A stretch of DNA of 35,737 nt from an uncultured Oscillospiraceae bacterium. Its GTDB lineage: Bacteria; Bacillota; Clostridia; Oscillospirales; Acutalibacteraceae. Numbering within the stretch: the stretch's first letter is position 1; every line of letters starts with the position of its first letter. The stretch covers positions 1-35,737 of the forward strand of contig CAOKRG010000027.1 of assembly GCA_948471095.1 (NCBI GenBank). The letters run 5' to 3'. The notes under the pieces were generated by a model. The model was not told the DNA's origin. It was given only the letters and a program-made list of their open reading frames with translations, and searched no databases. Of this stretch, positions 29,604 through 35,737 are shown piece by piece. The translations under genes were made by a program, and so were the position numbers.

Positions 29604-30176
29604 ATGCGGGAACTTTCTCTGAACGTAATGGACATTGCCCAAAACTCCATATCCGCCGGGGCGGGCCTTATCGCCATCCAGGTGGAGGAAGACCGGGATG
29701 CGGATACCCTGTCCATCTCCATCCGGGACGACGGCCGGGGCATGACCCCGGAGCAGGTGGAGCACGTGACCGACCCCTTCTTTACCACCCGCACCACCCG
29801 GAGCGTGGGGCTGGGGGTGCCGCTCTTTAAAATGGAGGCGGAGATGACGGGGGGCAGCTTCTCCATCCAGTCCAGGCTGGGGGAGGGCACGGTTACCACG
29901 GCGGTGTTCAAGCCCTCCAGCGTGGACATGATCCCCCTGGGGGACATCAACGGAACCGTCAACATGCTGGTGATGATGAACCCGGACCTGGACTTCCGAT
30001 ACACCCGCCGGTATACGCCCCCCGATGGGGAGCCCAGGGAATTCAGCCTGGACACCCGGGAGCTGCGGCAGGTGCTGGGAGAGGACGTGCCCCTAAACAT
30101 GCCGGACGTAACCCAGTGGGTAAAGGAATACCTGGAAGAAAACACCCGCGAGCTCCTAGATGGAGAGCCAAGCTAA
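29604..30176 (+). CDS. HATPase-domain protein, hydrogenase-associated
   Basis: A 190-residue protein whose first ~115 residues are a histidine-kinase-type ATP-binding domain. The N box is MDIAQNSISAGAGLI, G1 is DDGRGMT, and G2 is RSVGLGVPLFKMEAEMTGG. No phosphoacceptor His domain or membrane segment is present. The last ~80 residues (from about NGTVNMLVMMNPDLDF) form an extra domain without a clear match. AAGGAG lies just upstream, 11 bp after the 48-aa ORF. With the 25424 gene it makes two ATPases in one locus, perhaps kinases or regulators of the hydrogenase. The stop codon merges with the end of a repeat element. Confidence 0.88.
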   Translation: MRELSLNVMDIAQNSISAGAGLIAIQVEEDRDADTLSISIRDDGRGMTPEQVEHVTDPFFTTRTTRSVGLGVPLFKMEAEMTGGSFSIQSRLGEGTVTTAVFKPSSVDMIPLGDINGTVNMLVMMNPDLDFRYTRRYTPPDGEPREFSLDTRELRQVLGEDVPLNMPDVTQWVKEYLEENTRELLDGEPS

Positions 30177-30367
30177 GAACCTGCATTCATACATTTTAGC
30201 AAGAGAAATTCCGGGGTCGGGACTACGTCCCGATAAGGGCCTACGGCCCATTTAAGGACGGTATGGCCTCCGGCGGCTTAAGGCTCTGCCTTAAGAATCC
30301 GCCAGGTGCCTAACGCACCTGGACCGCGAATTCTTCCTACCATGACCAGCTGCGAGTACAGGTTTCT
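30176..30367 (-). repeat. Interspersed hairpin element A, full-length minus-orientation copy
   Basis: Ends AGAACCTGCATTC (from 30176) and GTACAGGTTTCT (to 30367) are inverted relatives. Stems: CCAGGTGC (30302-30309) with GCACCTGG (30315-30322), loop GTTAG on the minus strand; CTTAAGGC (30277-30284) with GCCTTAAG (30288-30295); GGGCC/GGCCC; CGGGAC/GTCCCG. The order matches 8179-8401, with compensated base changes. Its first base is the last base of the upstream stop codon. Confidence 0.85.
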
Positions 30368-30426
30368 AGCGGTGGACCACCCAGCTTCCCCCCACCAATC
30401 CGGCCCATAAAAGCAAACAGTGAAAG

Positions 30427-30470
30427 TTTTTGAAGATTGTTAAGAAACTTTTTTCAAAAAGTTTCTTAAC
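30427..30470 (-). repeat. Interspersed hairpin element C, minus-orientation copy
   Basis: GTTAAGAAACTTTTT (30439-30453) and AAAAAGTTTCTTAAC (30456-30470) pair perfectly, with loop GA on the minus strand. The tail CTTCAAAAACTTTC also reads on the minus strand. A further hairpin, GTGAGAC/GTCTCAC, follows at 30476-30492. hndB starts 50 bp downstream with AGAGGAG at 30501-30507. Confidence 0.85.
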
Positions 30471-30519
30471 CAGAGTGTGAGACAGCGTCTCACGACCTTA
30501 AGAGAGGAGCAGAACTTAT

Positions 30520-30900
30520 ATGAAATCTTTAGCAGAACTCCAGGCCATTCGCGACAAGGCCCGGGCTTCCGTCAACATTCGGGAGAACGCCGGGGCCGAG
30601 ACCCGCGTGATGGTGGGCATGGCCACCTGCGGCATCGCCGCCGGGGCCCGTCCGGTCCTCAACGCCTTTGTGGAGGAAGTGGCCAAGCGGGGCCTTAAGG
30701 ACACCATGGTCACCCAGACCGGCTGCATCGGCATCTGCCAGTACGAGCCCGTGGTGGAGGTGGTCACCCCCGGCAAGGAGAAGGTCACCTATGTGAAGAT
30801 GACCGCCGAAAAGGCCGTGCGGGTGGTCAACGACCACTTGGTCAACGGCAATGTGGTCACGGAGTATACAATCGGCGCCAACGCCATTGGCGCGAAATAA
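30520..30900 (+). CDS. hndB: HndB-like thioredoxin-fold subunit
   Basis: A 126-residue thioredoxin-like ferredoxin domain protein resembling HndB of Desulfovibrio NADP-reducing hydrogenase. The cluster-binding region has TCGIAAGARPVLNAF and TGCIGICQYEP. Only three Cys lie at typical ligand positions, because the second Cys of the first loop is Ala. As far as I recall, CGIAAGAR is characteristic of HndB and not a defect, though the cluster may be atypical. It lies 18 bp before hndC and is translated from AGAGGAG after a repeat-filled 343-bp gap. Its role in bifurcation is less defined than that of the other subunits. Confidence 0.88.
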   Translation: MKSLAELQAIRDKARASVNIRENAGAETRVMVGMATCGIAAGARPVLNAFVEEVAKRGLKDTMVTQTGCIGICQYEPVVEVVTPGKEKVTYVKMTAEKAVRVVNDHLVNGNVVTEYTIGANAIGAK

Positions 30901-30918
30901 GAATTGGAGGTATAACCT

Positions 30919-32709
30919 ATGTTCCGTTCCAACGTACTTGTCTGCGGCGGCACCGGCTGCACCTCCTCCAACAGCGAGCAGATCATCGAGAAGCTCAACG
31001 AGGAGATCAAGGCCCAGGGCCTGGATAAGGAAGTCAACGTCATCCGCACCGGCTGCTTCGGCCTGTGCGCTTTGGGCCCCATCATGGTGGTCTATCCCGA
31101 GGGCGCGTTCTACAGCCGCGTCACCCCCGAGGACGTGCCGGAGATCGTCTCCGAGCACCTCTTGAAGGGCCGCATCGTCACCCGCCTGCTGTACCAGGAG
31201 ACCGTGGTGGACGAGAACACCACCAAGAGCCTGAACGAGACCAAGTTCTATGCCAAGCAGATGCGCATCGCCCTGCGCAACTGCGGCGTGATCAACCCGG
31301 AGCTCATCGACGAGTACATCGCCCAGGACGGCTACGCCGCTCTCGGCAAGGTGCTGACCGAGATGACCCCCCAGCAGGTCATTCAGACCATGCTGGACTC
31401 CGGCCTGCGCGGCCGCGGCGGCGCGGGCTTCCCCACTGGCCTTAAGTGGAAATTCGCCGCCGCCAACCAGGCGGACCAGAAGTACGCCTGCTGCAACGCC
31501 GACGAGGGCGACCCGGGCGCGTTCATGGACCGCTCCGTGCTGGAGGGCGACCCCCACAGCGTGCTGGAGGCCATGGCCATCGCGGGCTACGCCATCGGCG
31601 CGTCCCAGGGCTATATCTACATCCGGGCCGAGTACCCCATCGCCGTGAAGCGCCTGCAGATCGCCATCAACCAGGCCCGGGAATACGGCCTGCTGGGCAA
31701 GAACATCTTCGATTCCGGCTTTGACTTTGACATCGACATCCGTCTGGGCGCGGGCGCTTTCGTGTGCGGCGAGGAGACCGCGCTGATGACCTCCATCGAG
31801 GGCAAGCGCGGCGAGCCTAGGGTTCGTCCTCCCTTCCCGGCGCTCAAGGGCCTGTTCGGCAAGCCCACGGTGCTCAATAACGTGGAGACCTACGCCAACA
31901 TCCCCCAGATCATCTTAAAGGGCGCGGACTGGTTCCGCTCCATCGGCACCGAGAAGTCCCCCGGCACCAAGGTCTTCGCTTTGGGCGGCAAGATCACCAA
32001 CACGGGCCTGGTGGAGGTTCCCATGGGCACCACCCTGCGCGAGGTTGTTGAGGACATCGGCGGCGGCGTGCCGGACGGCCACACCTTTAAGGCGGCCCAG
32101 ACCGGCGGCCCCTCTGGCGGCTGCATCCCGGCCAGCCTCATCGACACCCCTATCGACTATGACAACCTGATCGCCATCGGCTCCATGATGGGCTCCGGCG
32201 GACTGATCGTGATGGACGAGACCACCTGCATGGTGGATATCGCCAAGTTCTTCCTGGAGTTCACCGTGGACGAGAGCTGCGGCAAGTGCACCCCCTGCCG
32301 GGTAGGCACCAAGCGCCTGCTGGAGATCTTGGACAAGATCACCAAGGGCAACGGCACCCTGGAGGACATTGACAAGCTGGAGGAGCTGTGCTACTACATC
32401 AAGGAGAACTCCCTGTGCGGCCTGGGCCAGACGGCCCCCAACCCGGTGCTCTCCACCCTGAAATATTACCGCGACGAGTACGAGGCCCATGTGACCGAGC
32501 ACCGCTGCCCGGCCGGAGCCTGCAAGGCGCTGACCAACTTCCATATCGAGGCCGACAAGTGCAAGGGCTGCACCCTCTGCGCCCGCAACTGCCCGGTGGG
32601 GGCCATCTCCGGCAAGGTGAAGGAAGCCCATGTGATCGACACCGAGAAGTGCATCAAGTGCGGCGTGTGCATGGAGAAGTGCAAGTTCAACGCCGTTGTG
32701 AAAAAATAA
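30919..32709 (+). CDS. hndC: HndC/NuoF-like flavin subunit of electron-bifurcating hydrogenase
   Basis: A 596-residue subunit that binds FMN and NAD(P)H and is thought to be the bifurcation site in related Hyd/Hnd enzymes. Domains in order: thioredoxin-like [2Fe-2S] (CGGTGCTSSN; TGCFGLCALGP); NADH/FMN domain (GLRGRGGAGFPTGLKW; CCNADEGDPGAFMDRS; GAGAFVCGEETALM); [4Fe-4S] with CGKCTPCRVG and a later Cys in NSLCGLGQ; and a C-terminal ferredoxin domain with two [4Fe-4S] motifs (CKGCTLCARNCP; CIKCGVCMEKC). GGAGG precedes the start. The layout matches HydB/HndC, and length is as expected. Electrons from NAD(P)H and reduced ferredoxin would pass to HndD. Confidence 0.95.
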   Translation: MFRSNVLVCGGTGCTSSNSEQIIEKLNEEIKAQGLDKEVNVIRTGCFGLCALGPIMVVYPEGAFYSRVTPEDVPEIVSEHLLKGRIVTRLLYQETVVDENTTKSLNETKFYAKQMRIALRNCGVINPELIDEYIAQDGYAALGKVLTEMTPQQVIQTMLDSGLRGRGGAGFPTGLKWKFAAANQADQKYACCNADEGDPGAFMDRSVLEGDPHSVLEAMAIAGYAIGASQGYIYIRAEYPIAVKRLQIAINQAREYGLLGKNIFDSGFDFDIDIRLGAGAFVCGEETALMTSIEGKRGEPRVRPPFPALKGLFGKPTVLNNVETYANIPQIILKGADWFRSIGTEKSPGTKVFALGGKITNTGLVEVPMGTTLREVVEDIGGGVPDGHTFKAAQTGGPSGGCIPASLIDTPIDYDNLIAIGSMMGSGGLIVMDETTCMVDIAKFFLEFTVDESCGKCTPCRVGTKRLLEILDKITKGNGTLEDIDKLEELCYYIKENSLCGLGQTAPNPVLSTLKYYRDEYEAHVTEHRCPAGACKALTNFHIEADKCKGCTLCARNCPVGAISGKVKEAHVIDTEKCIKCGVCMEKCKFNAVVKK

Positions 32710-32790
32710 AGCGGGGAAAGCGGAATGGCCCGGGCGCGCGGGCGAAAGCTAAGAATGCCGGCTTAGAGGCAACGCCCTAATAAACTATGG

Positions 32791-32996
32791 GGCAAGCCCT
32801 CAAAATGAGCACTAGCCCGCGCCCCACCCTTCGCGCAACGGGGTAAAAGTCTTTGAAGGTTCTTAAGAAACTTCCTTAGACGAACCATGGCGCGCAAAGC
32901 CCTCAAACCGAGCGCTTGCCCGCGCCCCACCCTTCGCGTAACGGGGTAAAAGTCTTTGAAAATTCTTAAGAAACTTTCTTCAGAAAGTTTCTTAAG
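32791..32996 (-). repeat. Two direct repeats of about 100 bp containing element C
   Basis: GCCCTCAAA, CCGCGCCCCACCCTTCGCG and ACGGGGTAAAAGTCTTTGAA recur at 32791-32872 and 32893-32976, offset about 102 bp. The second copy carries a complete element C hairpin: CTTAAGAAACTTTCT (32965-32979) and AGAAAGTTTCTTAAG (32982-32996), minus-strand loop GA. The first copy has only one arm. The 380-bp gap between hndC and hndD holds no gene. Confidence 0.85.
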
Positions 32997-33089
32997 CCGC
33001 CGGAGGCCAGAATACCCGTACCCCGCAGAGTTTTCCCAACCCTTAAGCCAAGACCCGAGAGTAACCCGGAAAGGATTGATTATAAGTCT

Positions 33090-34832
33090 ATGGATATGGT
33101 CAACGTTAAAATCAACGGCGTGGACTATCAGGTGCCCAAGGACGCCACCATTCTGGAGGCCGCCCGGTTTGCCGGCATCGATATCCCCACCCTGTGCTAT
33201 CTGAAAGACATCAACCAGATCGGCGCGTGCCGCATGTGCATGGTAGAGGTCAAGGGGGCCCGCTCCCTGTGCGCCGCCTGCGTGTACCCGGTCAACGAGG
33301 GCATGGAGGTGCTCACCAACTCCCCCAGAGTCCAGGAGTCCCGGAAGATGACCCTGGAACTGCTGCTCTCCGTGCACGAGCGCAAGTGCCTGACCTGCGA
33401 GCGCAGCGGCAACTGCGAGCTGCAAAAGCTGTGCGCCGACATGGGCATTGAAGAGGACAGCCGCTTCGAGGGCGTGACGCCCGCGGGCAGCAAGGACCTC
33501 TCCACCAGCTATCTGGAGCGCAACAACGCCAAGTGCGTGCTGTGCCGCCGCTGCGTGGCCGCCTGCCAGAACCAGCATGTGGCGGTCATCGGCGCAAACA
33601 ACCGGGGCTTTGACACCGAGATCGGCTGCGCCTTTGAGAACACCCTGGATAATGTGTCCTGCGTGGCCTGCGGCCAGTGCATCGTCAGCTGCCCCACCGG
33701 CGCGCTGACCGAGAAGGACAACACCCAGGAGGTCATCGACGCCATCAACGACCCCGAGAAGATCGTGATTGTCCAGACCGCCCCCGCCGTGCGCGCGGCT
33801 CTGGGCGAGGAGTTCGGCCTGCCCATCGGCACCAATGTGGAGGGCAAGATGGCCGCCGCCCTGCGCCGCCTGGGCTTTGACAAGGTGTTCGACACCGATT
33901 TCGGCGCGGACATGACCATCATGGAGGAGGCCCACGAGTTCATCGACCGGGTGAAGAACGGCGGCGTGCTGCCCATGATCACCTCCTGCTCCCCCGGCTG
34001 GATCAAGTTCTGCGAGCACTACTACCCGGACCTGCTGGATCATCTGTCCAGCTGCAAGTCCCCCCAGAACATGGCGGGCGCCCTCATTAAGACCTGGTAC
34101 GCGGAGAAGGAGGGCATCGACCCCCAAAAGATCGTCTCCGTGTCCGTCATGCCCTGCACGGCCAAGAAGTTCGAGATCAAGCGGGACGACGAGGCTGCCG
34201 CCGGCCTGCCGGACGTGGACATCAGCATCACCACCCGGGAGCTGGCAAGGCTCATCAAGAAGGCCCAGCTGAACTTCAACGCCCTGCCCGATGAAAAGTT
34301 CGACGACGCCATGGGCGTTTCCACCGGCGCGGCGGTGATCTTCGGCGCTACCGGCGGCGTAATGGAGGCCGCCCTGCGCACCGCCGCGGACGTGCTCACC
34401 GGCGAGAGCCAGGAATCCATCGAGTACAACGAGATTCGCGGCACCGAGGGCATTAAGGAGGCCGTGTACAACGTGGCCGGCATGGACGTGAAGGTAGCCG
34501 TGGCCAGCGGCCTCTCCAACGCCGACAAGATTCTCAAGAAGGTCCGGGCCGGCGAGGCGGACTACCAGTTCATTGAGATCATGTGCTGCCCCGGCGGCTG
34601 CGTCAACGGCGGCGGCCAGCCGGTCCGCAGCGCCAACGACTGGGCATACAACGACATTAAGACCCTGCGCGCCAAGGCCCTGTACGACCAGGACAAGGCC
34701 ATGCCCCTGCGCAAGTCCCATGACAACCCCGTGGTGAAGAAGTGCTACGAGGAGTTCCTGGGCGAGTCCGGCAGCCACAAGGCCCACGAGATCCTCCACA
34801 CCAGCTATGTGAAGCGGGGCAATCAGTTCTAA
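33090..34832 (+). CDS. hndD: [FeFe]-hydrogenase catalytic subunit HndD/HydA (group A)
   Basis: A 580-residue enzyme producing or consuming H2. Domains: N-terminal [2Fe-2S] (LCYLKDINQIGACRMC); the His-ligated cluster (HERKCLTCERSGNCEL); two [4Fe-4S] motifs (CVLCRRCVAACQ; CVACGQCIVSCP); then the H-cluster domain with TSCSPGW, MPCTAKKFE and MCCPGGCVNGGGQP. A small C-terminal domain ends HKAHEILHTSY. The first H-cluster loop has Ser where many enzymes have the second Cys (TSCCPGW). AAAGGA lies 14 bases upstream of ATG 33090, a slightly long spacing. It is the last gene of the HndABCD set, with a terminator at 34854. The complex is probably NAD(P)- and ferredoxin-linked. Confidence 0.96.
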   Translation: MDMVNVKINGVDYQVPKDATILEAARFAGIDIPTLCYLKDINQIGACRMCMVEVKGARSLCAACVYPVNEGMEVLTNSPRVQESRKMTLELLLSVHERKCLTCERSGNCELQKLCADMGIEEDSRFEGVTPAGSKDLSTSYLERNNAKCVLCRRCVAACQNQHVAVIGANNRGFDTEIGCAFENTLDNVSCVACGQCIVSCPTGALTEKDNTQEVIDAINDPEKIVIVQTAPAVRAALGEEFGLPIGTNVEGKMAAALRRLGFDKVFDTDFGADMTIMEEAHEFIDRVKNGGVLPMITSCSPGWIKFCEHYYPDLLDHLSSCKSPQNMAGALIKTWYAEKEGIDPQKIVSVSVMPCTAKKFEIKRDDEAAAGLPDVDISITTRELARLIKKAQLNFNALPDEKFDDAMGVSTGAAVIFGATGGVMEAALRTAADVLTGESQESIEYNEIRGTEGIKEAVYNVAGMDVKVAVASGLSNADKILKKVRAGEADYQFIEIMCCPGGCVNGGGQPVRSANDWAYNDIKTLRAKALYDQDKAMPLRKSHDNPVVKKCYEEFLGESGSHKAHEILHTSYVKRGNQF

Positions 34833-34853
34833 AATCGTTTTCTCGTGATAGGA

Positions 34854-34892
34854 GTTCCGGGTCCGGCTTCGGCTGGGCCCGGAATTTTATTT
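34854..34892 (+). terminator. Rho-independent terminator of the hydrogenase locus
   Basis: TTCCGGGTCC pairs with GGGCCCGGAA (one G-U pair) around a GC-rich loop, followed by TTTTATTT. It starts about 22 bp after the hndD stop. Confidence 0.9.
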
Positions 34893-34929
34893 GGGGCGGC
34901 CTGTGGGGGTCCCGGTATTGTGGAAGTAT

Positions 34930-35070
34930 GAGGGGGCCTCCGGCGGCCAAGTTCATCAAAAATGAACTTGCGGGACTTACGGCATTCGCTGCGCGAAGTC
35001 CCCTAAGGACCCGCCAGGGGCCAACCTCGCGAAGCGAACGTTGTAAGCGCCCGGACCGCGCAATCGTTGT
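34930..35070 (-). repeat. Interspersed hairpin element A, minus-orientation copy
   Basis: On the minus strand: GCGCGGTCCGGGCGCTTACAAC, one TTCGC-TTC-GCGAG unit, GGCCCCTGG, CCTTAGGGGACTTCGC. The inner hairpin is TTCGC-GCA-GCGAA (34985-34997) instead of TTGGC-GAA-GCCAA, a compensated G-C to C-G swap. A further AAGTTCAT/ATGAACTT hairpin sits near 34950. No gene lies in 34893-35305. Confidence 0.8.
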
Positions 35071-35165
35071 AGCTTTCTGCATTTCAGTTGGCTTTGTACT
35101 TACGCGGAGTTTCTGCGGCCGTTCGAAAATTGATTTGCATGCCAGCCGCAGGGGAGTGCCCAAAA

Positions 35166-35250
35166 CGCGCGTTTTAACAAGAGAAAAGCTCGCTGGGTGC
35201 AACAGCGATAGTTTTGTCCACTTTTTCAAGAAGCGGACAAAACCTTTACC
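35166..35250 (+). repeat. Interspersed hairpin element B copy
   Basis: GTTTTAACAAGAGAAAAG, CTCGCTGGGTGCAACAG, AGTTTTGTCC and CTTTTTCAAGAAG match the 4816 copy, but the segment carrying the GTGTGCC hairpin is missing. It lies directly before the tRNA promoter. Confidence 0.78.
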
Positions 35251-35305
35251 GGCTCACCGGCCAGCCTCCCTTCGTCAGCGCCGCTCCCCCCCTGCAAAAA
35301 ATCAG

Positions 35306-35334
35306 TTGACACCCACGTGCTTTTCCAGTATAAT
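35306..35334 (+). promoter_or_regulatory. Consensus sigma-A promoter of tRNA-Pro
   Basis: -35 TTGACA (35306-35311), 17-bp spacer, -10 TATAAT (35329-35334): both hexamers and the spacing are perfect consensus. The start would fall a few bases before the tRNA. Confidence 0.95.
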
Positions 35335-35345
35335 AGAAGGCGCGG

Positions 35346-35421
35346 CGAGGTGTAGCTCACCCGGTAGAGCGCTTGGTTTGGGACCAAGAGGCACGGAGTT
35401 CGAGTCTCCGCACTTCGACCA
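35346..35421 (+). tRNA. tRNA-Pro (anticodon UGG)
   Basis: A 76-nt cloverleaf. The acceptor arm CGAGGTG pairs with CACTTCG (one G-U). The D arm has GCTC and GAGC. The anticodon arm CTTGG/CCAAG has loop TTTGGGA, anticodon TGG. The T arm CGGAG/CTCCG has loop TTCGAGT. The discriminator is A, and CCA is encoded. It has its own promoter and terminator, so it is a single-gene unit. An integrase remnant lies just downstream, suggesting the 3' end serves as an attachment site. Confidence 0.97.
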
Positions 35422-35423
35422 CG

Positions 35424-35464
35424 AAAAGCCGTAGAATCTAAGGATTCTGCGGCTTTTGTTTTTT
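35424..35464 (+). terminator. Rho-independent terminator of tRNA-Pro
   Basis: AAAAGCCG, one mismatch, AGAATC pairs with GATTCT, one mismatch, CGGCTTTT, followed by GTTTTTT. It begins three bases after the tRNA. Confidence 0.92.
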
Positions 35465-35497
35465 CCTATGGTTTGCAAAACGGCGCGAAAATTTCTC

Positions 35498-35519
35498 CTA
35501 TTACTAATCTATTACTAAT
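35498..35519 (+). repeat. Perfect 11-bp tandem duplication downstream of tRNA-Pro
   Basis: CTATTACTAAT occurs twice in direct succession between the tRNA terminator and the integrase remnant. It could be part of an attachment region or an integrase-binding repeat. No other copy is visible. Confidence 0.6.
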
Positions 35520-35541
35520 GAATTCTCCCTCGTTTTGGGCC

Positions 35542-35688
35542 CTACAGGGCGTCTGTGATCCGGCGCAGGTCTTCGTAATTAACGTCCTGGTAGTGGCGCA
35601 GCATTTCGGTGCTTGTGTGGCCCATAAGCTCCAGCTTATCCTTGTCCGGGGCCTCTACCCGCTTCATCAGGGTGGCGAAGGTATGCCC
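35542..35688 (-). pseudogene. Remnant of tyrosine-recombinase integrase (C-terminal 48 codons)
   Basis: On the minus strand the frame reads HTFATLMKR, then LELMGHTSTEMLRHYQDV and YEDLRRITDAL, then a stop. These are the last conserved boxes of phage-type integrases, including the second catalytic His and the nucleophile Tyr in RHYQ. The frame breaks just before HTF, where R-H-T-F is expected: the Arg is Gly and the preceding codon is a stop. The upstream 46 bases have further stops in that frame. The catalytic core is absent, so it is inactive as it stands. Its placement 120 bp beyond a tRNA is typical of an integrated element's edge. Confidence 0.85.
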
Positions 35689-35737
35689 TTACGGTATAAT
35701 AAGGACAAATCGGAAAACCCCTTATTACCAAGGTTGC

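Noticed and set aside
32763-34799. A 678-codon open frame on the minus strand opposite hndD
   Set aside because: It is a high-GC antisense shadow, rich in Gly/Ala/His/Val without family motifs. The plus strand encodes a complete hydrogenase with all cluster motifs.

Overview
The window is high-GC (clearly above 55% by eye) DNA from a strict-anaerobe Firmicute. The best guess is an Oscillospiraceae gut commensal of the Flavonifractor/Pseudoflavonifractor/Lawsonibacter type. The reasons are the Hnd/Hyd-type electron-bifurcating [FeFe]-hydrogenase locus with its DRTGG, ATPase and PHP companion genes, the ACT plus PFL (UPF0210) pair, AGGAGG-type ribosome binding sites, consensus sigma-A promoters, and a low-GC-Firmicute style MazF/EndoA. 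Genus is inference; no 16S or marker search was possible.

Layout. (1) 185-2257, minus strand: MTA/SAH nucleosidase, a cyclase-family hydrolase and a GNAT acetyltransferase in one operon with its own promoter. (2) 2632-4649, minus: a Ser-rich lipoprotein and a LacI-family regulator separated by a 163-bp inverted-repeat element. (3) 5220-8026, plus: ACT-domain protein, PFL protein and a membrane-anchored ComEC-like MBL hydrolase. (4) 8706-10395: a MazF-type toxin converging on a CCA-adding enzyme, with a 14-bp overlap of the two ends. (5) 10912-11697, minus: a conserved protein of unknown function, followed by a 101-bp hairpin tandem repeat. (6) 12507-17312, plus: polyamine ABC transporter potABCD and a sugar-phosphate isomerase/epimerase-like protein, behind a 340-nt structured leader. 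(7) 24787 down to 17424, minus: serC, a GNAT gene and serA, then rhamnose catabolism (rhaB, an FMN-binding membrane protein, a fucose/arabinose-isomerase-family enzyme, rhaD). (8) 25077-34832, plus: a hydrogenase locus in two blocks. The first block looks regulatory or sensory (DRTGG, anti-sigma-like ATPase, H-cluster protein with variant motifs, DRTGG, PHP). The second encodes the catalytic HndABCD enzyme, with a 48-aa ORF and a second ATPase between HndA and HndB. (9) 35306-35737: tRNA-Pro(UGG) with a consensus promoter and terminator, followed by the 3' remnant of a tyrosine integrase, which marks an integration hotspot.

The most unusual content is between the genes. Several intergenic regions of 200-680 bp are built from a small set of interspersed modular repeats, almost all of them short perfect hairpins with 2-5 nt loops. 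Different copies keep the pairing while changing the bases on both sides (for example CCAGGGGC/GCCCCTGG versus CCAGGTGC/GCACCTGG, both with loop GTTAG). Some copies carry in the loop a tandem array of a 20-nt unit whose own hairpin is TTCGC-NNN-GCGAA. This covariation between copies suggests the elements are selected, or propagate, as folded RNA or single-stranded DNA. They occur in both orientations relative to genes, which fits a mobile or REP-like element better than a cis-regulator of any one operon.
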